A stretch of DNA of 64,000 nucleotides from Gammaproteobacteria bacterium HGW-Gammaproteobacteria-11 (GTDB taxonomy: Bacteria > Pseudomonadota > Gammaproteobacteria > Pseudomonadales > Pseudomonadaceae): the NCBI GenBank assembly GCA_002840055.1, contig PGZJ01000001.1:472895-536894 (forward strand), given 5' to 3'. The notes beneath the pieces are model-generated. The model did no database searches. It was given only the letters and a program-made list of their open reading frames with translations, and was not told where the DNA came from. The first letter of the stretch is position 1. The number at the start of each line of letters is the position of its first letter. The translations under genes were made by a program, and so were the position numbers. This document shows positions 31,165-40,250 of the stretch, one piece after another.

Positions 31165-32538
31165 CTACTCGAAGATCGCCGCCAACGCCTGATCCAGGCG
31201 TGTTACTGCTATCACCTGCATACCCTTGGGCGCATCCTTGGGCGCGTTGGCCTTGGGCACGATAGCGCGGGTAAATCCATGTTTAGCCGCTTCCTTCAAG
31301 CGCTCCTGACCACTGGGCACAGGGCGTATCTCGCCGGACAATCCAAGCTCGCCAAAAATCATCAGATCCATCGGCAAGGGCCGGTTGCGCAGGCTCGACA
31401 TCACCGCGGCCAGTAGCGCCAGATCAACAGCGGTTTCCAGCACTTTTACGCCGCCAACCACATTGACGAACACATCCTGATCATAGGTCGCTACGCCGCC
31501 GTGGCGGTGCAGCACCGCCAACAGCATGGCCAGCCGGTTCTGGTCCAGACCCACGGTGACCCGACGGGGGTTACCCAGATGACTGGTATCCACCAGGGCC
31601 TGCACTTCGACCAGCATCGGTCGTGAGCCCTCCCAGGTGGACATCACCACACTGCCTGGAATCGGCGTGTCATACCGTGACAGAAAGATCGCCGAGGGGT
31701 TGGAGACCTCCTTAAGGCCCTTGTCGGTCATGGCAAACACACCCAGTTCATTGACCGCACCGAAACGGTTTTTTACCGCCCGCAGCAAGCGCAGACGTCC
31801 ATCTGATTCGCCCTCGAAATACAACACGGTATCGACCATGTGCTCCAGTACACGCGGGCCCGCCAACGAACCCTCCTTGGTCACGTGCCCGACCAGAAAA
31901 ATGGCCGTACCGCTCTGCTTGGCATAACGCACCAGCAAGGCGGCACTTTCACGCACCTGAGCCACACCGCCTGGTGCCGACTGCAACTGTTCAGTAAAGA
32001 TGGTCTGAATCGAATCCACCACCATCACCCGTGGCTGGTGTTGTCTGGCGGTAGCGATGATATTTTCAATGCAGGTCTCGGTCATCACCATCAGCTTGTC
32101 TTCCGGCAAGCCCAGGCGCCGCGCGCGCATGGCGACCTGCTGCTGCGACTCTTCACCGGTTACATACAGTGCTGGCATGCTGGCAGCCAACTGACATAGG
32201 GTCTGCAGCAGGATAGTTGACTTGCCGATACCCGGATCACCGCCAATCAGCACCACCGAGCCCGACACCAGTCCGCCACCCAGGACCCGGTCCAACTCGG
32301 ATGACCCGCTCGGCTGGCGAGGTACTTCTTCGGTCGAGACCTCGGCCAGGGTTTTCACCTGTGCCGCCTGGCCGGCCCAGTTGCCGCTGCGCGCCGTTCC
32401 AGTGCCACCGGTTGGCGTAGCGTCAATCAGGGTTTCAACCAGGGTATTCCAGGCCTGACACTCACCGCACTGGCCGGCCCATTTGCTGAAGGTCGCCCCG
32501 CACTCGGTGCAACCGTACAGACGTTTATTTTTTGCCAC
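31165..32538 (-). CDS. radA: DNA repair protein RadA (Sms)
   Basis: RadA is a RecA-like ATPase with branch migration activity in homologous recombination. The N-terminal C4 zinc finger is CTECGATFSKWAGQCGEC. The ATPase core has Walker A GGDPGIGKST and the RadA-specific KNRFG motif. A C-terminal Lon-like (S16 fold) domain follows. The frame extends to an ATG at 32559, but the GTG at 32538 (VAKNKRLYGC) follows a strong G-rich ribosome binding site and matches the family N-terminus, giving 457 aa. Confidence 0.95.
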   Translation of the reverse strand: MAKNKRLYGCTECGATFSKWAGQCGECQAWNTLVETLIDATPTGGTGTARSGNWAGQAAQVKTLAEVSTEEVPRQPSGSSELDRVLGGGLVSGSVVLIGGDPGIGKSTILLQTLCQLAASMPALYVTGEESQQQVAMRARRLGLPEDKLMVMTETCIENIIATARQHQPRVMVVDSIQTIFTEQLQSAPGGVAQVRESAALLVRYAKQSGTAIFLVGHVTKEGSLAGPRVLEHMVDTVLYFEGESDGRLRLLRAVKNRFGAVNELGVFAMTDKGLKEVSNPSAIFLSRYDTPIPGSVVMSTWEGSRPMLVEVQALVDTSHLGNPRRVTVGLDQNRLAMLLAVLHRHGGVATYDQDVFVNVVGGVKVLETAVDLALLAAVMSSLRNRPLPMDLMIFGELGLSGEIRPVPSGQERLKEAAKHGFTRAIVPKANAPKDAPKGMQVIAVTRLDQALAAIFE

Positions 32539-32649
32539 TATCCCCCCCGGGGTATGCATGATGCTATCTTTGTCACAAAGCTAGAGCAGCCGGCAGCCAG
32601 GCTGAAGCATCGACTATACTGACCTTCACCGCGCAGATGGAACCTTTGT

Positions 32650-33414
32650 ATGACCAACGCAAGTGATACACCCAAACCCTGTAAAGCCTGCCAGGACGGT
32701 GAACAGTTGCCCTTTGACTTTACCATGGCTTTCCAGCCCATCGTGGATATGCGCGATCGCAGCCTGTTTGCCTATGAGGCACTGGTCCGCGGCGTTGATT
32801 GCAGCGGTGCAGCCAGCATACTGTCGCGCATCAACGAAGAAAATCGCTACATTTTCGATCAGTCCTGCCGGGTCAAGGCAGTCGAACTGGCAGCACGTCT
32901 GCAAATACCCTGTTTTATCAGCATCAACTTTCTGCCCAATGCCGTTTATCAGGCAGCCACCTGCATCCGCGCCACCCTTGAAGCAGCAAGGCGCTTCAAC
33001 TTTCCAACCAACCAACTGATCTTCGAAATCACCGAAAACGAAAAGCTGGTCGACAAGGAACACCTGAAGAGCATCATTCGCGAGTACAAGCGTCAGGGCT
33101 TCAAAACCGCTATAGACGATTTTGGCGCAGGTTACTCGGGGCTGAATCTGCTGGCTGAGTTCCAGCCCGACATCATTAAGCTGGATATGGAGCTGGTCCG
33201 GGAAATCGATCAGGACCCGGTGCGCCAGGCCATCGTCAAGGGCATACTCGGCGTTTGCGCCGCCCTGAATATCGAAGTGATCGCCGAAGGCATCGAAAGC
33301 CAGGAGGAACTCACTGTGCTGATCGGCATGGGCGTCTACCTGTACCAGGGCTATCTGTTTGCCAAGCCGGCCTTTGAACACTTACCCGAGGTTAACTGGC
33401 CTGTCGATGTCTGA
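32650..33414 (+). CDS. Stand-alone EAL domain c-di-GMP phosphodiesterase
   Basis: This is a 254-aa EAL protein with a short Cys-containing N-terminus (PCKACQDGEQLPFDF) that could bind metal or act as a redox switch. Catalytic motifs are intact: YEALVRG, the Asn of SINFLPN, FEITENE, IDDFGAGYSG, the Lys of IKLDMELV, and AEGIES. Hydrolysis of c-di-GMP to pGpG is therefore predicted. It overlaps the next gene (polyphosphate:AMP phosphotransferase) by 8 bp, which implies translational coupling. It is divergent from radA. Confidence 0.92.
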   Translation: MTNASDTPKPCKACQDGEQLPFDFTMAFQPIVDMRDRSLFAYEALVRGVDCSGAASILSRINEENRYIFDQSCRVKAVELAARLQIPCFISINFLPNAVYQAATCIRATLEAARRFNFPTNQLIFEITENEKLVDKEHLKSIIREYKRQGFKTAIDDFGAGYSGLNLLAEFQPDIIKLDMELVREIDQDPVRQAIVKGILGVCAALNIEVIAEGIESQEELTVLIGMGVYLYQGYLFAKPAFEHLPEVNWPVDV

Positions 33415-34861
33415 GAATACCCTGAGCAAGAAAGACTTCAACACATTGAGTGACGAGCTGAATGAGGCCCTGCTGGAGGCTCAGTTTGACCTCAACCGTG
33501 ACGGCAAAGGCCCGCTACTGGTCATCATCAGCGGCAACGACATGGCCGGCAAGGCGGAAGTCATCTATCGCTTTTACGAGTGGCTGGACAATCGTTACCT
33601 GAATACCCGCGCCTACCACCTGCCGGAAGGTATCGACAAACGCATGCCGCGCATGTGGCGCTACTGGCGCACTCTCCCATCGAGCGGCGAAATCGGCTTT
33701 TATCTGGGCTCCTGGTATCACCAACCCTTGATGGACTATAGCCGAGGCACTCTCTCCTTCGCCGAGTTTGAACAGCAGATGCAGGACATTCTGCGCTTTG
33801 AGCAGATGCTGGTGAACGAGGGCGTGGTACTGGTCAAGCTGTGGTTGCAATTGAGCAACGACAATGTCCGCCTGCAGCTGTCCAAGTCCGAGGTAAAAAA
33901 AGCGCTGGATTCGGTCAGTATGCGTGAGTGGGGGGATTTCAGCGCGCAGGACTATGAGAAGGTTCGCGAAGCCTCGCATGCCATGATCCAACTCAGCTCC
34001 AGCCCCGGTGCCGAATGGCAGCGCGTCCCGAGCCAGGATCCCTACTATCGTGATATTCAAATTGGCAGGCTGATACTGGATGCCTTGCGCAACCAGCCAC
34101 AGCCAGCGGAAAGTCTGCCCTTGCCACGCAGTTGGATACCGTCCAATGAGGACCTGCTGGGCCAGCTCGACTACAGTGCCCGACTGGAAAAAGACGACTA
34201 CAAGACCCAGCTGGACAAATACCAGAAGCAACTCAAATCGCTGGTGACACACCCTGATTTTGCCAAACTCAGTCTGTTGCTGGTCTTTGAAGGCTCGGAT
34301 GCCGCTGGCAAGGGCGGCGCCATCCGCCGCGTCAGCCAGTGCCTTGATCCACGGCAGATGCGCGTACATGGCACTCGCGCGCCCACCGAAGAAGAGCGTC
34401 GCCAACCTTATCTCATGCGCTTCTGGAAGCGCATCCCGGCGCCGGGCAAGATCGTGATTTTTGACCGCAGCTATTACGGTCGAGTGCTGGTTGAGCGTGT
34501 GGAGGGTTTTTGCACAACCGCTGACTGGCAACGCGCCTACGGCGAAATCAACGACTTTGAAAGGCAATTGCTGGAGGCCGACACAGTGATTATCAAGTTC
34601 TGGCTGGCGATTGACCAGGACGAGCAACTGGCCCGCTTCAAGGAGCGCGACGCCTCGCCACTGAAGCGCTACAAGCTGACCGATGAAGACTGGCGCAATC
34701 GCGACAAATGGCCCGCCTATCACGATGCTGCCAACGACATGTTGAGCTTCACCAACAGCAAGCTCGCGCCGTGGAATCTGATCGCCGCCAATGACAAACG
34801 TCATGCCCGTATTCAGGTACTCAAGGCCATCTGTGAGCACCTGCGTCAGCGGCTCAAATAA
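33407..34861 (+). CDS. pap: Polyphosphate:AMP phosphotransferase (PPK2 class II)
   Basis: The enzyme transfers phosphate from polyphosphate to AMP to make ADP. It has two tandem PPK2 domains (about 1-225 and 230-484). The C-terminal one carries the canonical P-loop FEGSDAAGKGGAIRR and the lid motif FDRSYYGRVLVERVEGF. The N-terminal loop is degenerate (ISGNDMAGKAEV), as in characterised two-domain PAP enzymes where mainly the C-terminal half is catalytic. The frame extends to 33359; the ATG at 33407 (MSENTLSKKDF) overlaps the EAL stop and gives 484 aa. Confidence 0.94.
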   Translation: MSENTLSKKDFNTLSDELNEALLEAQFDLNRDGKGPLLVIISGNDMAGKAEVIYRFYEWLDNRYLNTRAYHLPEGIDKRMPRMWRYWRTLPSSGEIGFYLGSWYHQPLMDYSRGTLSFAEFEQQMQDILRFEQMLVNEGVVLVKLWLQLSNDNVRLQLSKSEVKKALDSVSMREWGDFSAQDYEKVREASHAMIQLSSSPGAEWQRVPSQDPYYRDIQIGRLILDALRNQPQPAESLPLPRSWIPSNEDLLGQLDYSARLEKDDYKTQLDKYQKQLKSLVTHPDFAKLSLLLVFEGSDAAGKGGAIRRVSQCLDPRQMRVHGTRAPTEEERRQPYLMRFWKRIPAPGKIVIFDRSYYGRVLVERVEGFCTTADWQRAYGEINDFERQLLEADTVIIKFWLAIDQDEQLARFKERDASPLKRYKLTDEDWRNRDKWPAYHDAANDMLSFTNSKLAPWNLIAANDKRHARIQVLKAICEHLRQRLK

Positions 34862-34929
34862 CTGGCAAAAGCGGCTGTTTTGCGGATATGCTTTTAGCGC
34901 GCCATGGGGGCGCGTGAGAGGAACTCGAC

Positions 34930-35340
34930 ATGAGCATAGTTCAGGAATTCAAGGCCTTCGCCATGCGTGGCAACGTTATCGATATGGCTGTGGGTATCAT
35001 TATTGGCGCCGCCTTCGGCAAGGTAGTGTCATCCTTTGTTGCCAATGTAGTGATGCCACCCCTCGGACTGCTGATTGGCGGGGTCGACTTTGCTGACCTG
35101 GCCATTGTCCTCAAGGAAGCCGAGGGCGAACTGGCCGCAGTCACACTCGGTTATGGTGCCTTTATCCAGAGTATTGTCGACTTTCTGATCATTGCCGCCG
35201 CGATCTTTATCGCCATCAAGGTCATGAACAGCCTCAAGCGCAAGGAAGAGGAAGCGCCGCCCGCTGCGCCACCAGCGCCAAGCAATGAGGAACTGCTGCT
35301 GACCGAGATTCGCGATCTGCTCAAACAGCGCACCCCCTGA
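34930..35340 (+). CDS. mscL: Large-conductance mechanosensitive channel
   Basis: MscL is a homopentameric inner-membrane channel opened by membrane tension under hypo-osmotic shock. The N-terminal amphipathic segment and first transmembrane helix are clear ([20 protein letters not shown]). A second helix lies at about 78-98 ([19 protein letters not shown]). A cytoplasmic C-terminal helix ends the 136-aa protein, typical for the family. A GAGAGGAAC ribosome binding site precedes the ATG. It lies 68 bp after pap on the same strand. Confidence 0.97.
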   Translation: MSIVQEFKAFAMRGNVIDMAVGIIIGAAFGKVVSSFVANVVMPPLGLLIGGVDFADLAIVLKEAEGELAAVTLGYGAFIQSIVDFLIIAAAIFIAIKVMNSLKRKEEEAPPAAPPAPSNEELLLTEIRDLLKQRTP

Positions 35341-35347
35341 GCCCGGA

Positions 35348-35378
35348 TCATGGCCGATGTCCAACGCATCGGCCATGA
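35348..35378. terminator. Perfect 12-bp hairpin after mscL
   Basis: TCATGGCCGATG, a 7-nt loop TCCAACG, and CATCGGCCATGA form a perfect stem 7 bp after the mscL stop. There is no U tract, so it may be a transcript-end stabiliser rather than an intrinsic terminator. A TATACT box at 35393-35398, between the hairpin and rlmG, is a possible -10 element, but I see no matching -35. Confidence 0.55.
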
Positions 35379-35429
35379 AGGGATCTATCAGGTATACTGC
35401 TCAGCCATCCGTCCTTCAGCAGTGATCCC

Positions 35430-36557
35430 ATGCAAGCGTGCAACACCCCCTTTGGTGCCCTCCAGCTCGATCGTTACCCCGAAACCCGAAACCCGACCCT
35501 GCAGCCTTTTGATACAGCCGATCTGTATCTGCTGCAACAGTTGGCTGATGCGTCCGCACCAGCAGGGCCGATTCTGGTCATCAACGATCAATTTGGCACC
35601 CTGGCCTGCGCCTTGGCGCTGGCAGGCCTTCAGGTTCACAGCTGGACTGATTCCTTCCTGGCCCAACAGGCGTTGATCAACAATCTGCAATCCAACGGTC
35701 TGAAGCCGGATGCCGTACGCAGCTATAGCAGCCAGGAAACACCAGAGGGGCCGTATGCACGGGTGCTGGTCAAGGTGCCAAAAAGTCTGAGTCTGCTGGA
35801 AGATCAACTGTCACGCCTGCGCGAACGATTGACTGACGACGCCGAGGTCAACGCCGGCGCCATGGTCAAGCACTTGCCACACAGCGCCGGTGACCTGCTG
35901 GCCCGCTATATTGGCCCCTATCAGGCCTCACTGGCATGGAAAAAAGCCCGACTCCTGAACGCGAAAATGGACCCGTCTCTGACTCCGGCAAAGCCCGAGC
36001 TGATTACCCGCTACGCGCTCGAAGGTAGCCCTTTCAGCCTGCAGAACCAGCCAGGTGTGTTCTCCCGCGAGCATCTGGATATCGGCACCCGCGCCCTGCT
36101 GGCGTGTCTGCCCAGTGGCCAGGGAAGCGCACGCATTGTCGATCTTGGTTGCGGCAATGGGGCATTGGGGATTCGCGCTGCCGAGCTGAATCCAGAAGCG
36201 CAGTTGCTGTTTATCGATGAGTCCTATGCTGCGGTCAGCTCAGCGAAAGCCAACTTTACCCTGGCCTTTCCAGAGCGCCAGGCCGACTTCGTGGTGGCCG
36301 ACGGCCTGCTGAACCTCGCCCCCGGCAGCGCCGACCTGATTCTCTGCAACCCGCCCTTTCACCAGCAGCAGGTGATCGGCGATGAATTGGCAATGCGCCT
36401 GTTCGAGCAAAGCAAGGCGGTACTGACCACCCAGGGCCGCCTGATCATAGTAGGTAATCGGCACATGGGTTATCACGTCAAGCTGCGGACCTTCTTCAAC
36501 AAGATCGAACAGCTCTCCGCCCACCCCAAATTCAACGTACTGGCCGCCTGGGAGTAA
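35430..36557 (+). CDS. rlmG: 23S rRNA (guanine(1835)-N2)-methyltransferase RlmG
   Basis: This is a tandem methyltransferase-fold protein of 375 aa. The N-terminal domain is a degenerate fold that helps bind RNA. The C-terminal domain has the SAM loop IVDLGCGNGALGI and the catalytic ILCNPPFHQQQ. The C-terminal GNRHMGYHVKLRTFF and PKFNVLAAW are more like RlmG than its relative RsmC, which is the main alternative. Its 3' end runs into a 112-bp tandem repeat array. Confidence 0.88.
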   Translation: MQACNTPFGALQLDRYPETRNPTLQPFDTADLYLLQQLADASAPAGPILVINDQFGTLACALALAGLQVHSWTDSFLAQQALINNLQSNGLKPDAVRSYSSQETPEGPYARVLVKVPKSLSLLEDQLSRLRERLTDDAEVNAGAMVKHLPHSAGDLLARYIGPYQASLAWKKARLLNAKMDPSLTPAKPELITRYALEGSPFSLQNQPGVFSREHLDIGTRALLACLPSGQGSARIVDLGCGNGALGIRAAELNPEAQLLFIDESYAAVSSAKANFTLAFPERQADFVVADGLLNLAPGSADLILCNPPFHQQQVIGDELAMRLFEQSKAVLTTQGRLIIVGNRHMGYHVKLRTFFNKIEQLSAHPKFNVLAAWE

Positions 36558-36591
36558 TACCTGCTGGCTGCCTGACGATGCACAGCCCTGT

Positions 36592-37151
36592 GGGCCTCGG
36601 TCTGGGAGATTCGAATTCCATCTCGACCATAGGCGCTCGCTGCCAACACCGCTGACCGAGGTGGAACTCGGTCAATCCCAGGATGCCACACCGAATCCTG
36701 TGTGGGCCTCGGCCTGGGAGGGTCGAGTTCCATCTCGACCATGGGCGCTCGCTGCCAACACCGCTGACCGAGGTGGAACTCGGTCAATCCCAGGATGCCA
36801 CACAGAGTCCTGTGTGGGCCTAGGCCTAGGAGGGTCGAGTTCCATCTCGACTATAGGCGCTGATTGCAAGCACCGCTGACCGAGGTGGAACTCGATCAAT
36901 CCCAGGGTACTGCACTGAACACTGTGTGGGCCTCGGCCTGGGAGGGTCGAGTTCCATCTCGACCATGGGCGCTCGCTGCCAACACCGCTGACCGAGGTGG
37001 AACTCGGTCAATCCCGGCGTGCTACACCGAACCCTGTGTGGGCTTCGGCCTGGGAGGGTCGAGTTCCATCTCGACTATAGGCGCTGATTGCAAGCACCGC
37101 TGACCGAGGTGGAACTCGGTCAATCCCGGGGTGCTGCACCGAACCCTGTGT
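36592..37151. repeat. Five tandem 112-bp units of the family-1 REPIN-like element
   Basis: Unit boundaries at GGGCCTCGG fall at 36592, 36704, 36816, 36928, 37040 and 37152, an exact 112-bp period. Each unit holds the inverted pair GGTCGAGTTCCATCTCGACC ... GACCGAGGTGGAACTCGGTC. The spacer comes in two versions: A (CCATGGGCGCTCGCTGCCAA) in units 1, 2 and 4, and B (CTATAGGCGCTGATTGCAAG) in units 3 and 5. The order A-AB-AB implies duplication of a 224-bp dimer. 112 is not a multiple of 3, so it is not coding. It fills most of the rlmG/DUF2256 convergent gap. Confidence 0.95.
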
Positions 37152-37174
37152 GGGCCTCGACCTGCCCTGCCCCG

Positions 37175-37309
37175 CTACCCGCGCTGCCGCCGACAGCGTT
37201 CCGAGCAGTACTTCACCTCATCCCAACAGCGCGCCCACTTCTTCCGCCAGTTGAACGGCAAGCCACACACAACGCAAACCTTGCTCGGCAGGTCTGCTTT
37301 CTTGATCAC
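37175..37309 (-). CDS. DUF2256 small zinc-ribbon protein
   Basis: This 44-aa protein carries [20 protein letters not shown] followed by [11 protein letters not shown], the defining pattern of DUF2256 (two CxxC/CxxxC half-sites, probably one zinc). The start is a GTG at 37309 whose GTGA overlaps the photolyase stop, preceded by AGGGGAC. An upstream ATG at 37360 lies inside the photolyase gene and is less likely. DUF2256 genes are recurrently found next to cryptochrome/photolyase genes, so an accessory role in that repair system is inferred. Biochemical function is unknown. Confidence 0.85.
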   Translation of the reverse strand: MIKKADLPSKVCVVCGLPFNWRKKWARCWDEVKYCSERCRRQRG

Positions 37310-38850
37310 AGCCTGTCCCCTGCATCCAGCCGCGCCAGCAAGGTCTCGCCCCAGTCCCACAGCGCCCGCTGTTTGGCCTCGGGCATGCGCTCGAGATTGC
37401 GGTAGACCATGCTCAAACGTTGATTACGGCCAAGCTGCTCGCGATGACGCATGAGAAAGTGCCAGTACAACGAATTGAACGGACAGGCGCGCTCCCCGGT
37501 TTGCTCACTGACCTTGTAGCTACAACCCTTGCAATGGTTGGACATGCGCTTGATGTACTGGCCACTGGCACAGTAGGGTTTGGAGCCCAGATAACCACCA
37601 TCGGCATGCATGACCATACCCAGGGTATTGGGCAGTTCGACCCAGTCAAAGGCGTCCATGTAGACCGCCAGATACCAGTCACAGATCTTTTTGGGTTCGA
37701 TACCCGCCAGCAAGGCAAAGTTGCCGGTGACCATCAAGCGCTGGATATGGTGGGCATAGGCATGCTCAAGGGTCTGGCCGATAGCCTGCTGCATGCAGCG
37801 CATACGGGTGTCGCCAGTCCAGTAAAAGTCCGGCAAGGCACGACTGTTACCCAGGGCATTACGCTCGGCATACTCCGGCATATGCAGCCAGTAGATCCCC
37901 CGCACATATTCGCGCCAACCGAGAATCTGCCGGATAAAACCCTCGGCGGCATTCAACGGGATATCCCCCGCCTGCCAGGACGCCTGAACGTCCAGGCACA
38001 CGCGCCGTGGATCGAGCAGGCCAATGTTCATTGCCGCGGCAATACGGGCATGGAACAGATAAGGCTGATCGTCAGCCATGGCGTCCTGATAGTCACCGAA
38101 GGAGGGCATACCCTGCGCCAGAAACGACTGCCATAACTGCTCCGCTTCGGCCGCCGTCACCGGATAATCAAAGCCCTCCAGGCGGCCATAGTGATCAGCA
38201 AAGTGCTGGGCAACCAGCGCCTCTACATCACGGGTGATGCTATCCGCTGCAAAGTGTGGCTGAGCCGGCACAGCCACATCTGTCGGCAGCGCCTTGCGGT
38301 TTTCGGCATCAAAGTTCCATGCGCCGCCCTCAGGCCCGCCATCCGCATCCAGAAGCAAGCCGCTGAGACGACGCATGTCACGGTAGAAGAATTCCATGCG
38401 CAGCTGTTTTCGATCCTTGGCCCAGCCAGCAAAACGTTCATGACTGCAAAAGAACCGGGTATCCTCTCGAATCTCCAGCTCCGGCCACTGCGCCTGAAAC
38501 GCCCGAAATTGCGCCAGCAGGCGCCACTCACCGGGCTCGGTGATACAGATCTGCTCCGGCTGCCAGCGCGCCCGTGCGGCACTCAGCTCGCCCAGCAGGG
38601 AGCCGCTGTTGCCAGCATCATCCAGGCGCACATAATCCAGCTGAAAACCGCGTTCTCGTAGCTCATCAGCAAAATGCCGCATGGCCGAGAGAATCAGCAG
38701 AATTTTTTTCGGGTGGTGCGGCACATAGCGCCCCTCCTCCTGCACCTCGGCCATCAGGATGCGATCACGGGCCGGATCGGCGTCAACCAGAGAGGACAGA
38801 CCAGCACTGAGCTGGTCACCCAGCAGCATAATCAAACGACGAACCGTCAT
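37306..38850 (-). CDS. phrB: Iron-sulfur (6-4) photolyase / cryptochrome (FeS-BCP, DPRP family)
   Basis: The 514-aa protein belongs to the prokaryotic FeS-BCP clade, which repairs (6-4) photoproducts with FAD, a DMRL-type antenna and a 4Fe-4S cluster. The four cluster cysteines are recognisable: RMRCMQQA, then NHCKGC and, after 12 residues, ACPFNS. The catalytic His pair is in [16 protein letters not shown]. The N-terminal [14 protein letters not shown] begins the antenna domain. Both ends overlap neighbours by 4 bp (ATGA upstream, GTGA downstream), so it is the fourth of five genes in a tight cluster. The symbol follows Agrobacterium PhrB and is tentative. Confidence 0.9.
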   Translation of the reverse strand: MTVRRLIMLLGDQLSAGLSSLVDADPARDRILMAEVQEEGRYVPHHPKKILLILSAMRHFADELRERGFQLDYVRLDDAGNSGSLLGELSAARARWQPEQICITEPGEWRLLAQFRAFQAQWPELEIREDTRFFCSHERFAGWAKDRKQLRMEFFYRDMRRLSGLLLDADGGPEGGAWNFDAENRKALPTDVAVPAQPHFAADSITRDVEALVAQHFADHYGRLEGFDYPVTAAEAEQLWQSFLAQGMPSFGDYQDAMADDQPYLFHARIAAAMNIGLLDPRRVCLDVQASWQAGDIPLNAAEGFIRQILGWREYVRGIYWLHMPEYAERNALGNSRALPDFYWTGDTRMRCMQQAIGQTLEHAYAHHIQRLMVTGNFALLAGIEPKKICDWYLAVYMDAFDWVELPNTLGMVMHADGGYLGSKPYCASGQYIKRMSNHCKGCSYKVSEQTGERACPFNSLYWHFLMRHREQLGRNQRLSMVYRNLERMPEAKQRALWDWGETLLARLDAGDRL

Positions 38851-40250
38851 AGCGGAATAATCTCGGTATGCGGATGACGGCGCAGCCAGCCAACCAGCAG
38901 ATGGTAGATGTCCAGATCAAAGTCAGCGCTGGATTGCGCCAGGCGCGGCAAGGCATCAACATCCGAGGTGCTGCCCAGATGACACCAGAAACGGATCACA
39001 TGCCACTCAACCAGACCGTGCTCAGCGTCCTCCTCGCGGATAGCAATGCTGCCTGGCCAAGTCCAGGCCAAAAGCTGCAAGGGTTCCAATGCGTCGACCA
39101 GACGTGCGGCATGAGCAGTGAGCGACTCCTCGCCAACACAGGCGCCGCGACATTGCTGCAATTGACGGGCAAAGCAGGGACCGCGGCCCTTTTCCAGACC
39201 CAGAACCTTGAGGCAAAGATAGCGCTCCCGGGCCAGAGCTCGCAGCCGTTGCGTTGCCTGCGTGCGTGAGCGAAACAGCCCAAACAGTGGCCGTTCAGGC
39301 TGCGGCTCGATGCGTGTAGCAAAATGTACGCAACCCCGCTCATTCGGCTGCAGGCTGATCAGGCCGCGCATTCGCCGTAGCCTCTGGTTAAACAGCGGCA
39401 TCAATTCCTTTATCTGCCGTGCTTCGAGAAGCAAAGCGCCGAGTTCTCCAGCTGTGGGCGTGCACTCGATCCGCTGCATCTGCTGGGTCAGTTGCATCTG
39501 CCGCCGGCTGTCACCATCAGCCTGACAATGGGACAGCACCCGACTGCGGATATTGACACTCTTGCCTACATACAGCAGCGCACCCGTCTCGGCATAAAAG
39601 CGGTAAACCCCAGGACGTTGCGGCAAGGCATCCAATTCCTGACTGCTCAGCAGGCGCGGGGTAATGATACGCCGCTGCTGATCCAGCGCCGCCTGCCAGT
39701 CCTCGACTGTAAGGTGATCAGCGAGACGCTGGAGTAGCTGCCAGACCGTCCTTACCTCGTTGATCCCGACATCCGGCCGACTATCCGGGGCCAGGACATC
39801 ATGCAGGCTATCCAATCGGTGACTGGGCAAAGAGGGCCAGCAAAACCGCGCCATCTTCAGGGTGCACAACACCTTTGAGTGCAGGGTCAAACCGCTTTCA
39901 CGCAATCCCCTGCGCAGGAAAATGTAAGAGAGTCGCGCGTTATGCGCCACAATACGGCGGCCTTCAAAGGCTTTGATTATCTCGGTAGCCTGCTCAGAAA
40001 AAACGGGCAAGCCATGCAACGGCAAAACAGGGGTTACCCTGCGCTGACCGACGGTTGCGGGTATTGGCATACCGGGATCGAACTGCCAGAACAGGCACTC
40101 ACCGGGCTGACCCTGATCAATCGGCATGATCGCCAGGGACCAGATCCGATCATGGCGTGGATCAGGACCCGTGGTATCCAGGGTAACTACAGCCATTGGC
40201 TCGGCCAGCACCAGATTGGATTCCAGAGACACGGCATTAGGGCCATTCAC
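38847..40250 (-). CDS. Degenerate DnaQ-like exonuclease fused to UvrC/Cho-type GIY-YIG nuclease
   Basis: Residues about 15-185 follow a DEDD exonuclease fold, but the acidic residues are altered. Motif I is VTLDTTGP rather than DxETTG, motif II is AHNARLSYIFLRR without the Asp, and motif III lacks the usual His/Asp. Residues about 205-300 are a GIY-YIG nuclease with QRPGVYRFY, LLYVGKSVNIRSRV and the metal-binding Glu in LLLEARQIKELMPLFN. The C-terminal part resembles the region after GIY-YIG in UvrC-like proteins. A GTG start at 40250 overlaps the DUF6482 stop (GTGA). Incision in nucleotide excision repair, like Cho, is inferred. Confidence 0.85.
   Translation of the reverse strand: MNGPNAVSLESNLVLAEPMAVVTLDTTGPDPRHDRIWSLAIMPIDQGQPGECLFWQFDPGMPIPATVGQRRVTPVLPLHGLPVFSEQATEIIKAFEGRRIVAHNARLSYIFLRRGLRESGLTLHSKVLCTLKMARFCWPSLPSHRLDSLHDVLAPDSRPDVGINEVRTVWQLLQRLADHLTVEDWQAALDQQRRIITPRLLSSQELDALPQRPGVYRFYAETGALLYVGKSVNIRSRVLSHCQADGDSRRQMQLTQQMQRIECTPTAGELGALLLEARQIKELMPLFNQRLRRMRGLISLQPNERGCVHFATRIEPQPERPLFGLFRSRTQATQRLRALARERYLCLKVLGLEKGRGPCFARQLQQCRGACVGEESLTAHAARLVDALEPLQLLAWTWPGSIAIREEDAEHGLVEWHVIRFWCHLGSTSDVDALPRLAQSSADFDLDIYHLLVGWLRRHPHTEIIPL

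Noticed and set aside
33515..34840. 441-aa open frame opposite pap
   Set aside because: Antisense shadow of the PPK2 domains; no recognisable family.
33407..34861. Frameshifted fusion of EAL and PAP
   Set aside because: Both proteins are complete with their own start and stop; an 8-bp overlap is ordinary translational coupling.
36661..37103. Short open frames in the tandem array
   Set aside because: They only reflect the 112-bp repeats, which do not keep a reading frame from unit to unit.
36592..37151. CRISPR array
   Set aside because: Repeat and spacer parts are both repeated, the period is too long (112 bp), and there are no cas genes.
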